Assembly (NCBI GenBank): GCA_016935295.1
Contig: JAFGRF010000320.1
Span: forward strand, 1 to 14,639
Source of the DNA: Caldifarciminota bacterium
GTDB lineage: Bacteria > Hydrothermota > Tepidihabitantia > Tepidihabitantales > Tepidihabitantaceae
Direction of reading: 5' to 3'
Length of the DNA: 14,639 bases
Position 1 is the stretch's first letter, and each line of letters opens with the position of its first letter. The translations under genes were made by a program, and so were the position numbers. The notes beneath the pieces were generated by a model. It saw only the letters and a program-made list of their open reading frames with translations, was not told the DNA's origin and did not search any database. Below, one piece after another: positions 7,667-14,420 of this stretch.

Positions 7667-8499
7667 GCAGACGACTCGTGACCGCAGACCTTGCACTTCC
7701 GCCGCTTTGGCGACAAGAGCGCCGCCAAGGCGAAGAGCAATGTAGCCACGATAACGATAGCGGCACCCGACGGGATGCCAAGGACGTAGGAGACGACGAG
7801 ACCGGTGACGCAGGACAAAACACCGACAATCCACGAGAGCACGAACATCATCCCGTACTTGTGGGTGAGTTGGTAGGCTGTGGCGGCCGGAGTCACGAGC
7901 AGGGCCTCGACGAGTATGATGCCCACTGTCTTGAGCGATACAACGACAGTCAAAGCCAGGAGACCAAGGAGCAACGCAGCCAGAGCAACCGTGGGCAGGC
8001 CGCTCGCTTCCGCCATGTCCTCGTCGAATGTCAGGAACTTGAGCGGCCGATAGAACAACAGGATGGTCCCAATCACAACCAGCGCCAGAACGGCCATCAT
8101 CACCAGGTTGCCGGGGGTGACTCCGAGGACGTTGCCGAACAGGTATCCATAGACCCGTGCGTCATAGCGTTTCATCAGTCCGATGAAGAGCACTCCGAGA
8201 GCCATGGCGAACGCGAAGAAAATGCCAATGGCCGCATCCATCCGCAACTGCGCCCTCCGCGTCGCGGCCTGGATGAGCCCGGCCGTGCCCAGACAGAAAA
8301 GCACCGCCGCGAAGAGTGGATTCACTGCCAGCAGGAATCCCAGAGCCACACCGCCGAAGGCTGCGTGTGCGAGGCCGGACCCGGCAAACGCCATCCCACG
8401 CAGGACCACGAAGACGCCGATGCAGGAACAGGTCGTGCCGACGATTACCGAACTCAGAAGTGCCCGCTGCATGAATCCGTAGTGCAGAAAGTCAAGCAT
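7663..8499 (-). CDS. Metal ABC transporter permease (ABC-3 family, ZnuB/TroC-like)
   Basis: About 278 residues with seven to nine hydrophobic segments, beginning MLDFLHYGFMQRALLSSVIV. SCIGVFVVLRGMAFAGSGLA with HAAFGG is the classic ABC-3 signature, and SLKTVGIILVEALLVTPAAT near the C-terminal third is also typical. It forms the inner-membrane channel for Zn2+, Mn2+ or Fe2+ uptake with the ATPase encoded just upstream. The open frame extends to 8559, but the ATG at 8497-8499 is the usual family start and overlaps the ATPase stop by eight bases, implying coupled translation; GGGGACC lies upstream. The extreme C-terminus carries KRRKCKVCGHESSA, a CxxC-x-H tail that could bind metal. No substrate-binding protein gene is nearby, so the metal cannot be assigned. 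Confidence 0.92.
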   Translation of the reverse strand: MLDFLHYGFMQRALLSSVIVGTTCSCIGVFVVLRGMAFAGSGLAHAAFGGVALGFLLAVNPLFAAVLFCLGTAGLIQAATRRAQLRMDAAIGIFFAFAMALGVLFIGLMKRYDARVYGYLFGNVLGVTPGNLVMMAVLALVVIGTILLFYRPLKFLTFDEDMAEASGLPTVALAALLLGLLALTVVVSLKTVGIILVEALLVTPAATAYQLTHKYGMMFVLSWIVGVLSCVTGLVVSYVLGIPSGAAIVIVATLLFALAALLSPKRRKCKVCGHESSA

Positions 8500-9283
8500 G
8501 GTGGTCCCCGACGACGACGTACTGACGGCCGCCCTCCTCGGCGAAAATGACCCGGCCACCGTACAATGCCTCCAGTGTCTCGCGGCTCAGCACCTGCGCG
8601 CAACTGCCGAAGGCGCGCACCGTACGGTTGATGTACAGCACCTTGTCGACGCAGGGTAGGACTTCGTTCACATCATGCGTAACGTAGAGCGTGGTCAGCC
8701 GGCGCTCGGCGTGCAGCCTGCGAACCAGTTCGACGATCGCAGACCGAGTCGCGACGTCTACGGCCGACGTGGGCTCATCCAGCAGCAGGATCTGAGGTTC
8801 CTGCACGAGTGCACGTGCGATCAGCAACCGCTGCTGCTGGCCCCCGGACAGGTGTCCGGCTACGTGGCCGGTCGACTCGGACAGACCGACAGCGGCCAGC
8901 GCCTGCTCGACCCGGGCCTGTTCGCCGGCCGTCGGCCGCCGGAATGCCCCCAGCGTCGGGTACAGCCCCATCGCCACCGCATCGCGCACGCTGATGGGAA
9001 ACTGCGGGTCGAGGGCCCGACGCTGAGGAACGTATCCGATGTGACGTCGGACATTGGGCAGTTCACGTCCGGCTGCGCCCAGCACGACGACATTTCCGGA
9101 AACAGGCCGGACCAGGCCGAGTACCGCGCGCAGCAGCGTGGTCTTGCCTGACCCGTTCGGCCCGATTATGCCCAGGAACTCTCCGGGGCTCAGCTCAAAG
9201 CTGACATCCTCGATGGCGATCGACTGCTGATACGCAACCGTGACGTGGTCAAACCGGACCGGCTGCTCGGTCGGAGAGGCCAA
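8492..9283 (-). CDS. Metal ABC transporter ATP-binding protein (ZnuC/TroB-like)
   Basis: 263 residues with all ABC ATPase motifs: Walker A GPNGSGKT (41-48), Q-loop VPQRR (85-89), signature LSGGQ (145-149), Walker B ILLLDEP (165-171) and the H-loop THD (His203). PQRRALDPQFPISVRDAVAMG is characteristic of the metal (ABC-3 partner) subgroup; its core is YVPQRR followed by FPISVRDAV. It powers uptake through the permease that follows, with an 8-base overlap. The start is TTG (9281-9283), supported by a strong purine tract AAGGAAGGG immediately upstream. It lies 20 bases after the aminopeptidase stop, so the three genes look like one transcription unit. Confidence 0.93.
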   Translation of the reverse strand: MASPTEQPVRFDHVTVAYQQSIAIEDVSFELSPGEFLGIIGPNGSGKTTLLRAVLGLVRPVSGNVVVLGAAGRELPNVRRHIGYVPQRRALDPQFPISVRDAVAMGLYPTLGAFRRPTAGEQARVEQALAAVGLSESTGHVAGHLSGGQQQRLLIARALVQEPQILLLDEPTSAVDVATRSAIVELVRRLHAERRLTTLYVTHDVNEVLPCVDKVLYINRTVRAFGSCAQVLSRETLEALYGGRVIFAEEGGRQYVVVGDHHA

Positions 9284-9296
9284 GGTCCCTTCCTTC
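9284..9296 (-). promoter_or_regulatory. Ribosome binding site fixing the TTG start of the ABC ATPase
   Basis: The minus strand reads GAAGGAAGGG then ACC before the TTG at 9281-9283. This purine-rich stretch is a good Shine-Dalgarno match and supports the rare start codon. Confidence 0.55.
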
Positions 9297-9303
9297 GGAC
9301 CCG

Positions 9304-10785
9304 CTACAGTTCCCTAAGAAACGCCGCGATTGTCCGGACCGGGACTCCGGTTGCGCCAGCCGGCGTGTAGTCCCTCTCTTCACTGGTGAAGGAAGGCCCG
9401 GCAATGTCGATGTGGACCCAGGGAATGCCCTCACCTACAAATTCCTGAAGGAACAGCCCGGCCGCGATGGTCCCTGCGACTCTCGGCTTGCCGATGTGTT
9501 TCAAGTCCGCGATCTTGCTCTTGAGGTGCGACTTGTAGCGGTCCGGAAGCGGCAGTTGCCAGAAGAACTCGCCCTGCTTCAGGCCGACCGATATCAGCCG
9601 GTCGATGGCGTGCTGGTCAGTCCCGAGCAGCGCCGAATACTCATCCCCGAGCGCTATGACACAGGCACCGGTGAGCGTGGCCATGTCAATCATCAGGTCC
9701 GGCTTGAGCGTCGAGCCGTAGGCAAGGCAGTCGGCAAGCAGATGCCTGCCCTCGGCATCCGTGCTTATCACCTCAGCGGTCTTGCCGTTGTAGTGCCGAA
9801 TGACATCGCCCGGCTTCTGAGCCCCGCCGCCTGGCATGTTCTCCGCGAACGGCGCCAGGCCATGCACTGTTACCGGGACGTCTACCGAGCCCAGCCACTT
9901 GAACAACGCCAGTACGGCCCCGGCTCCGGACATGTCGTCCTTCATGTTCTCCATGCCCTGGGCCGGCTTGATTGAAATCCCGCCGGAGTCGAACGTGATG
10001 CCCTTGCCGACGACAACCACCGTCTTTTTCGACTTCCCCGCCGGCGTATAGGTGAGATGCACCAGGCAGGGCGGCTGGTGAGACCCGGCGCCCACACGCA
10101 GGATACCGCCCATGCCGAGCTTCTCGAGCTCAGTTTTGTGCATCACTCGAACCGCGATGCGCCCTTTCTTTGCCAGCCCGGAGGCAATCTCGGCCATCTT
10201 CTCCGGGGGTTTTGGACTGGGCGGCTCATTCGCCAAGTCCCGGGCAAAGCAGACGGCTTCGGAACGCGCTACTGCCTCGGCGACAGCCTTGCGCATCGCG
10301 CCAGTCAGCCCCCTGGGATTCGCGAGCACGAGCAGCAGCTCGCCGACCGGCCCTGGTTCATCCGGCTTCGGGGAACGGTACTTGTTGAAGCGGTAGCTCG
10401 AAAGCACCGCGCCCTCAACCGCAGCTCCGACGAAATCAGCGATATCGCCCCGCACTTCTCTGTTGTCGGGAACAAGCAGTCCCACGGACTCCGCTCCTAT
10501 GTCCTCGGCCCGCTTCATGGCCTTGGCCAGCGCGGACCTGACCCGGTCAAGCTCGAACTCCTTCCGCTTGCCCAGCCCCGCGAGTATCAACTTGTCACTG
10601 CCCGCAGTCGCGCGCAGCAGACTCGTCTTCTTGAGCTGACCAGTGAACTTCTCGCCCGCGGCGACTGCGGCATGCCGCTTGCCCTCATCGCCGGCCATAG
10701 CCAGCGGCGTCTTGTCGCCTTCGAACATGAGCCCGACCAGCACCCGGCCGGTCCAGTCCTTCTTCGCAATCAGGTCAATCCTCAC
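9304..10785 (-). CDS. pepA: Leucyl aminopeptidase (M17 family cytosol aminopeptidase)
   Basis: 493 residues, normal for the family, with a divergent N-terminal domain and a conserved catalytic C-terminal half. The M17 metal and catalytic residues are all visible: GKGITFDSGG (Lys, Asp), ISIKP (catalytic Lys), MKDDMSGA (Asp) and the signature STDAEGR (Asp, Glu, catalytic Arg), where many members have NTDAEGR. It should be a cytoplasmic two-metal exopeptidase releasing N-terminal residues from peptides, and a hexamer by family precedent. The frame is open to 10809 with GTG-ATG at its head. I prefer the GTG at 10783-10785 because AGAAGGAG lies five bases before it and the protein then begins VRIDLIAKK. 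A promoter stands 40-65 bases upstream, and the metal transporter follows after 20 bases. Confidence 0.93.
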   Translation of the reverse strand: MRIDLIAKKDWTGRVLVGLMFEGDKTPLAMAGDEGKRHAAVAAGEKFTGQLKKTSLLRATAGSDKLILAGLGKRKEFELDRVRSALAKAMKRAEDIGAESVGLLVPDNREVRGDIADFVGAAVEGAVLSSYRFNKYRSPKPDEPGPVGELLLVLANPRGLTGAMRKAVAEAVARSEAVCFARDLANEPPSPKPPEKMAEIASGLAKKGRIAVRVMHKTELEKLGMGGILRVGAGSHQPPCLVHLTYTPAGKSKKTVVVVGKGITFDSGGISIKPAQGMENMKDDMSGAGAVLALFKWLGSVDVPVTVHGLAPFAENMPGGGAQKPGDVIRHYNGKTAEVISTDAEGRHLLADCLAYGSTLKPDLMIDMATLTGACVIALGDEYSALLGTDQHAIDRLISVGLKQGEFFWQLPLPDRYKSHLKSKIADLKHIGKPRVAGTIAAGLFLQEFVGEGIPWVHIDIAGPSFTSEERDYTPAGATGVPVRTIAAFLREL

Positions 10786-10790
10786 TTCAA

Positions 10791-10798
10791 CTCCTTCT
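10791..10798 (-). promoter_or_regulatory. Ribosome binding site deciding the pepA GTG start
   Basis: AGAAGGAG on the minus strand is followed by five bases and then GTG (10783-10785). The ATG and GTG further upstream (10804-10809) have no such site, so the GTG start is favoured. Confidence 0.6.
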
Positions 10799-10821
10799 GC
10801 AGGCATCACGCCCGCGTATCA

Positions 10822-10851
10822 ATCTTATGCTGCGACACCACGTCTTGTCAA
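10822..10851 (-). promoter_or_regulatory. Sigma70-like promoter of the aminopeptidase/metal-transporter unit
   Basis: On the minus strand TTGACA (10846-10851) and TAAGAT (10822-10827) are 18 bases apart. The -10 keeps the important first, second and last bases. It lies in the 72-base gap between the Gate-protein stop and the pepA start, giving a leader of about 30 bases. Confidence 0.52.
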
Positions 10852-10857
10852 ACCGCG

Positions 10858-11832
10858 TCATGCGCTGTCATCTTCCACCCGGGCGGCCGCCCTTGCTGCC
10901 TGCGTCCCGCCGTCCTTCAGAACCTTGCTCAGCACCCACGTAACCGCAACGGCCAGCACAATCCTCGGCACCAGAATCCAGAAGACATTCGCACCCAGGA
11001 CAAGGAATATCGCTGTGTCCTCAAACAGCCCATGGCACAGTGCCAGGAACGTAGCTACCAGTGTCACCTGTTTCGCATCAAGCCTGCCCTCACGCGCGGT
11101 CTCGATAACCACGCCGGCCCCAAACACGATGCCAAACACGTTTCCCGCCAGCCACGGCATCCCTGACTCAGGTTTCAGCCCGATGAACTTCGTCACTCTA
11201 CCGATCGCTCGCAGGGTCTTCTGCATCAATCCGTAGCGCCGCCCCAGTTCCAGGACGATGAAGATGGCGACCAGCACGAGGAACATCTTGATGCCGGTAT
11301 CGAGTATTAGCCCCCGGGCCCAGCCAGCGAGCGCCGGACCGAAGCCGGTGTAGTGCATCTGGGCCATCTCTGCAAGCCGGGCGGCGTCTGCCGTCCCGGT
11401 CGGGCCGGCCTTCACGATGAGCCGGCTCAACCCGACCCCGGCAAGGAACGACAACACCAGCCGGATGAACCAGAGCAGCCACCACTTGGCGCGTATCTGG
11501 AAAAAGACCGCGGTTTCCAGAATCTGCGAATGAGACAGCAACAGCATCAAACCGAGCACCGTAAGCTGGCTCCGCGTTATGTCGAGCGCGGTGACGGCGC
11601 CCAGCCCGGCGTAGAGGTTGATGACGTTGCCGAGAATCACGGCCAGCGCAGCTTCTCCGGGCAGCCCGAAGTACCTCATCAGCGGCGCCATGAACTCGGC
11701 GAAGACCCTGATGGCAGGCGTGTACTTGAGGATTGTGACAAGGGTGTAGACCGGAGCCACGATGAGCATGAGCTTCAGGAAAGCCCGGACGCCGTGCCAC
11801 GCGCCCACGGCAGTGGTCCGGCCAAAAGACAT
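10858..11832 (-). CDS. Nucleoside-recognition (Gate) domain membrane protein, two Gate repeats
   Basis: About 324 residues of mostly hydrophobic helices. Two copies of the nucleoside-recognition/Gate pattern are visible. The first half carries YFGLPGEAALAVILGNVINL and LLLSHSQILETAVF; the second carries LKPESGMPWLAGNVFGIVFG and LALCHGLFEDTAIF. The paired 'H-x-x-x-E' segments and the internal duplication are typical of this family (related to SpmA/SpmB, YjiH and the FeoB gate). The transported solute is unknown for this branch. The frame is open to a TTG at 11884-11886 that would overlap the lpxH stop by 14 bases and has AGAGG upstream; the ATG at 11830-11832 gives a more usual N-terminus but has no clear ribosome site, so the start is uncertain. 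The C-terminus ends in a soluble Ala/Arg-rich tail. The position between lpxH and pepA does not reveal the substrate. Confidence 0.82.
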   Translation of the reverse strand: MSFGRTTAVGAWHGVRAFLKLMLIVAPVYTLVTILKYTPAIRVFAEFMAPLMRYFGLPGEAALAVILGNVINLYAGLGAVTALDITRSQLTVLGLMLLLSHSQILETAVFFQIRAKWWLLWFIRLVLSFLAGVGLSRLIVKAGPTGTADAARLAEMAQMHYTGFGPALAGWARGLILDTGIKMFLVLVAIFIVLELGRRYGLMQKTLRAIGRVTKFIGLKPESGMPWLAGNVFGIVFGAGVVIETAREGRLDAKQVTLVATFLALCHGLFEDTAIFLVLGANVFWILVPRIVLAVAVTWVLSKVLKDGGTQAARAAARVEDDSA

Positions 11833-11872
11833 CGGCGCCGATACCGCACCCGACAACGATGATGCCGCCAGG

Positions 11873-12577
11873 CTAGCTCTCCTCAAACCTCTGAAGTGAC
11901 GGGATTCCGTCGCGGACCACGCCGTAGGTGAAGTGGGTCATCCAGTCGCCGGCATTGATGTAAGTCCCGCCCTTCATCCGCCTCAACTCGGGCACGTGCG
12001 AATGCCCAAGGATGACGATGTCGAAGCCCGACTCGAGCTTCCTCTGTGCGAACTCGGCCATGTCCTCGACGATACCCGGCTTGTGGGTTCCGGCCCGACT
12101 GACGTCTGCCACGGCATGCGCGAGTCCGATGCCGAGGTCGGGATGGAGCTGCGAGTAGAGCCAGCCATTGAACCGGTTTCGCATCAAGACCCGGAAGAGA
12201 CGCGGGACCAGCGCCCGGTCCAGCGAGTCGCCGTGGGCAAGATAGACTCGCTTGCCGTCCAGCGTGACGTCAAGCTCATCCCTTGCCTCTGCCCCAAGCT
12301 CGCGGTGCCAGAAGTCCTTGAACCAGAAGTCGTGGTTGCCCTTCAGGTAGCCGATGCGAGTGCCGGTCCGGCTCAACTCGGCGAGTTCGGCGAGCGCCCT
12401 GAATCCGAGCTTGGGAATCGCCCGGCCGTACTCGAACCAGAACTCGAACAGGTCGCCCAGGATGTAGAGGGAATTCGCCTCACCGCGGATCGACTCAAGG
12501 AAACGGAAAAGCCGTTGCTCGGCATCGGGGCTGCTTCCGCCTATGTGAGCGTCAGATACGAAGTAGTGCGCGCTCAA
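11873..12577 (-). CDS. lpxH: UDP-2,3-diacylglucosamine diphosphatase-like metallophosphoesterase
   Basis: About 234 residues of calcineurin-like phosphoesterase. The metal-binding motifs come in LpxH order: FVSDAHIGG (Asp, His), YILGDLFEFW (Asp), LKGNHDFW (Asn, His), YLAHGDS (His), ILGHSHVPEL (two His) and TYINAGDWM. GDLFEFW and the C-terminal 'Y-x-N-x-G-D-W' are the LpxH-type hallmarks. The reaction is hydrolysis of UDP-2,3-diacylglucosamine to lipid X and UMP, the fourth step of lipid A synthesis at the inner membrane face. I place the start at TTG 12575-12577, just before the first motif, although the frame is open to a GTG at 12631; either way it overlaps the kinase-like gene upstream. 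Its presence argues for an LPS-bearing outer membrane. No other lpx gene is visible. Confidence 0.88.
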   Translation of the reverse strand: MSAHYFVSDAHIGGSSPDAEQRLFRFLESIRGEANSLYILGDLFEFWFEYGRAIPKLGFRALAELAELSRTGTRIGYLKGNHDFWFKDFWHRELGAEARDELDVTLDGKRVYLAHGDSLDRALVPRLFRVLMRNRFNGWLYSQLHPDLGIGLAHAVADVSRAGTHKPGIVEDMAEFAQRKLESGFDIVILGHSHVPELRRMKGGTYINAGDWMTHFTYGVVRDGIPSLQRFEES

Positions 12578-14273
12578 TCTTGGCCAGGGACATCCCCATA
12601 GGCTGGCTTGTGTCGATCTCGACGAAACCACAAGCCTCTTGCCGCAAGCAGGATTCGCGGGTCTGGCTCTTGAAGCTTGAAGCTTGAGGCTTGAAGTACC
12701 GGTTCTTCATCGCCCGGTAGATGTCGACTGTAGCATCCGAGAACGAGTATTCGCCCGCGCGCCGCCGCAGCCGCGACCGGACGGTTCGCTCCGGGCAGTC
12801 AGCGAACACGAAGAGCACCGGCGCGCCGGCCTTCGCCGCTGCCTCGTATGCGTGCCTCCTGGAATCCCCGCTCAGGAAAGTCGCGTCCGCAACCACGCTG
12901 AAGCCGGAAGAAAGAAAGACTCGAGCCCGGCGCAGCAGCTCAGCATACGTCCTTGCGCCGATGTTGCCCTTGTATATGCCGCTGCCGTAGGCCTCGGTCT
13001 GATGCCGGCCTAGCGGAATGCCGAGGAGTTGCTTCCGGATTGAGTCGGACAGGAAATGGAAAGCACCGATCCGCTCGGCCAGTCGCCGTGCCACATAGGT
13101 CTTGCCCACACCGGGCAGGCCTATCATCACCACCAGCTTCGGCTCGGTTGAAATGGCGGCTGCGTAGTGGTGGGACAGTCTGAAGTATTCGTTGGCCGTC
13201 TTCGCCGCCTTGCCCTTTTCAGCCCGGCCGACTCCGGGGTCGTTGAGGACAAAGCTCGTGACCTTGCCCCGGACGTACGCCCGGTAGCACTTGTAGAAGT
13301 TGAGCAGGCACGGCAGGCCCTCATCGCCTGTGTACGCCACATACCGCTCGACAAAGAAGTCTGCCAGGTCCTTGCGGCCCCAGTAGTCGAGGTCCATGGC
13401 CATGAAGGCGATTTCCGAGGCCACGTCCGAGCAGGAGAAGCGCGGATTGAACTCAATGCAGTCGAAGATCCTGACGTCGGACCTGGCTGACTCTGGACAC
13501 TGGACTCTGGACTCTGGACCCTCCGACGGCAGCACGAATATGTTCCTCGAGTGCAGGTCTCCGTGACAGCGACGCACGAATCCGCCCGCGCGCCGCCGCT
13601 GGAACAGGCCGCGATTGCCGGCCATGAATTTCTCGACCACCGACTTGGTCTCCTCGAACTGGCGGCGGGTAGTCGTCTTGCCGATGAAGTCGGTGGTCTG
13701 CGCGAAGTTCTCGTCCCAATTGAAGCGAATCGTCTTGATACTGCCGTACTGGGCGACATCGCGTCCGTGGTCTGCCTGCTTGTGGAAATCGGCAATCGAC
13801 CGGGCGATGCTATCTACGTGCTCGTGCGTCACGTGGCCGCGCTTGAGTTGCTCGGTCATTATCCACTCCTGCGGCAGCTCCTTCATCTCCAGACAGTAGT
13901 CAATCACCTGCCCCCGCCCGCCGAGGACGAGCCGGCCGCCGCTCACGGTTATCGGCCGGACCCGGATGTAGATGTCGGGCGAGAGAATCTGGTTGAGGCG
14001 GAATTCTTCGTTGCAGAAGAACTTGCGCGCCGCAAGGGTCGTGTAGTCGAGGAAGCCGAAGTTCACGGGTTTCTTCACCTTGTAGGCGCGCGTGCCGGTC
14101 AGAAACACCCAGGACGTGTGAGTCTGGAGCATCCGTACCTGCTTCACGCCCCTGCCGTAGAGCGCGGGCTTCAACATCTGGGCGACGTAGTCTTGGACAG
14201 AAGGGTTCGTGGCGACCTTGGACTTTCGACTCTTGACTTCCGACTTCCGGGTCCGCACTTCTGACTTCTGCAT
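12552..14273 (-). CDS. Fused aminoglycoside-phosphotransferase-like and P-loop kinase protein
   Basis: About 573 residues from the ATG at 14271-14273. The N-terminal half is the COG2187-type kinase fold: THTSWVFLTGTRAYKVKKPV with FGFLDYTT, then the catalytic loop CHGDLHSRNIF (about 236-246) and metal loop IFDCIEFN (about 269-276). The C-terminal half is a COG0645-type P-loop kinase with GLPGVGKT (385-392), FLSDSIRK and VVADATFL. This fused architecture is widespread but its substrate is not known; antibiotic resistance is not implied. The frame continues upstream to a GTG at 14378, but residues before about NPSVQDYVAQM are encoded by simple repeats and do not resemble the family. Two more repeat tracts are translated inside the protein, between the catalytic and metal loops and near the C-terminus. 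It overlaps lpxH downstream. Confidence 0.85.
   Translation of the reverse strand: MQKSEVRTRKSEVKSRKSKVATNPSVQDYVAQMLKPALYGRGVKQVRMLQTHTSWVFLTGTRAYKVKKPVNFGFLDYTTLAARKFFCNEEFRLNQILSPDIYIRVRPITVSGGRLVLGGRGQVIDYCLEMKELPQEWIMTEQLKRGHVTHEHVDSIARSIADFHKQADHGRDVAQYGSIKTIRFNWDENFAQTTDFIGKTTTRRQFEETKSVVEKFMAGNRGLFQRRRAGGFVRRCHGDLHSRNIFVLPSEGPESRVQCPESARSDVRIFDCIEFNPRFSCSDVASEIAFMAMDLDYWGRKDLADFFVERYVAYTGDEGLPCLLNFYKCYRAYVRGKVTSFVLNDPGVGRAEKGKAAKTANEYFRLSHHYAAAISTEPKLVVMIGLPGVGKTYVARRLAERIGAFHFLSDSIRKQLLGIPLGRHQTEAYGSGIYKGNIGARTYAELLRRARVFLSSGFSVVADATFLSGDSRRHAYEAAAKAGAPVLFVFADCPERTVRSRLRRRAGEYSFSDATVDIYRAMKNRYFKPQASSFKSQTRESCLRQEACGFVEIDTSQPMGMSLAKIERALLRI
12668..12695. repeat. Heptamer tandem repeat (GCTTGAA type) inside the kinase gene
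   Basis: Four 7-base units on the + strand: TCTTGAA, GCTTGAA, GCTTGAG, GCTTGAA. They are translated in the kinase gene as about ten residues (FKPQASSFKS) near its C-terminus, between the last helix (IYRAMKNRY) and the terminal segment. Confidence 0.8.
13490..13517. repeat. Heptamer tandem repeat (ACTCTGG type) inside the kinase gene
   Basis: Four 7-base units on the + strand: ACTCTGG, ACACTGG, ACTCTGG, ACTCTGG, flanked by further degenerate copies. It is translated as PESRVQCPES between the catalytic HGDLHSRN loop and the IFDCIEFN metal loop, where family members usually have a short turn. Confidence 0.82.
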
Positions 14274-14300
14274 TCCAGCTTCTAGCTTCTGACTTCTTCC
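14219..14300. repeat. Degenerate heptamer tract (GACTTCT type) at the kinase N-terminus
   Basis: The + strand is a run of 7-base relatives such as GACTTCC, GACTTCT, AGCTTCT and GCATTCC. On the minus strand it encodes Lys/Ser/Glu/Arg-rich sequence (MQKSEVRTRKSEVKSRKSK), which forms the apparent N-terminus of the kinase-like protein. Confidence 0.75.
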
Positions 14301-14315
14301 TGCCCGCGTCCGAGA

Positions 14316-14343
14316 CCCTTGGTGTCTTTGTGCCTTGGTGGTA
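14316..14343. repeat. CACCAAGGCACAAAG-type simple repeat
   Basis: The minus strand reads ACCACCAAGGCACAAAGACA and then CCAAGG, with CACCAAGG/CACAAAG blocks about 7-9 bases apart. It lies between two GACTTCT-type tracts in the spacer between the oxidoreductase stop and the chosen kinase start. Its translation (TTKAQRHQG) is of the kind seen in misannotated N-termini. Confidence 0.55.
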
Positions 14344-14374
14344 GAATCCTCTGCCCTCATCTCCTGCTGTATCT

Positions 14375-14420
14375 TCACTTCTGACTTCTGGCTTCTAGCC
14401 TCTGAAATCTGACTTCGTTC
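14375..14420. repeat. Second GACTTCT-type heptamer tract over the oxidoreductase 3' end
   Basis: Bases 14375-14420 repeat the motif: CACTTCT, GACTTCT, GGCTTCT, AGCCTCT, then a degenerate GACTTCG. The tract crosses the stop codon of the oxidoreductase gene (14395-14397), so that protein's last residues (RTKSDFRG) are repeat-encoded. Confidence 0.7.

Noticed and set aside
7660..8550. Long + strand frame of 296 codons opposite the metal permease
   Set aside because: Composition (Gln/His/Arg/Glu-rich, no hydrophobic core) is typical of the antisense of a membrane protein gene.
12552..14273. Reading the kinase-like gene as an antibiotic resistance determinant
   Set aside because: The phosphotransferase fold is of the COG2187 fused type, which is common and not linked to resistance; no resistance-specific motif or mobile context.
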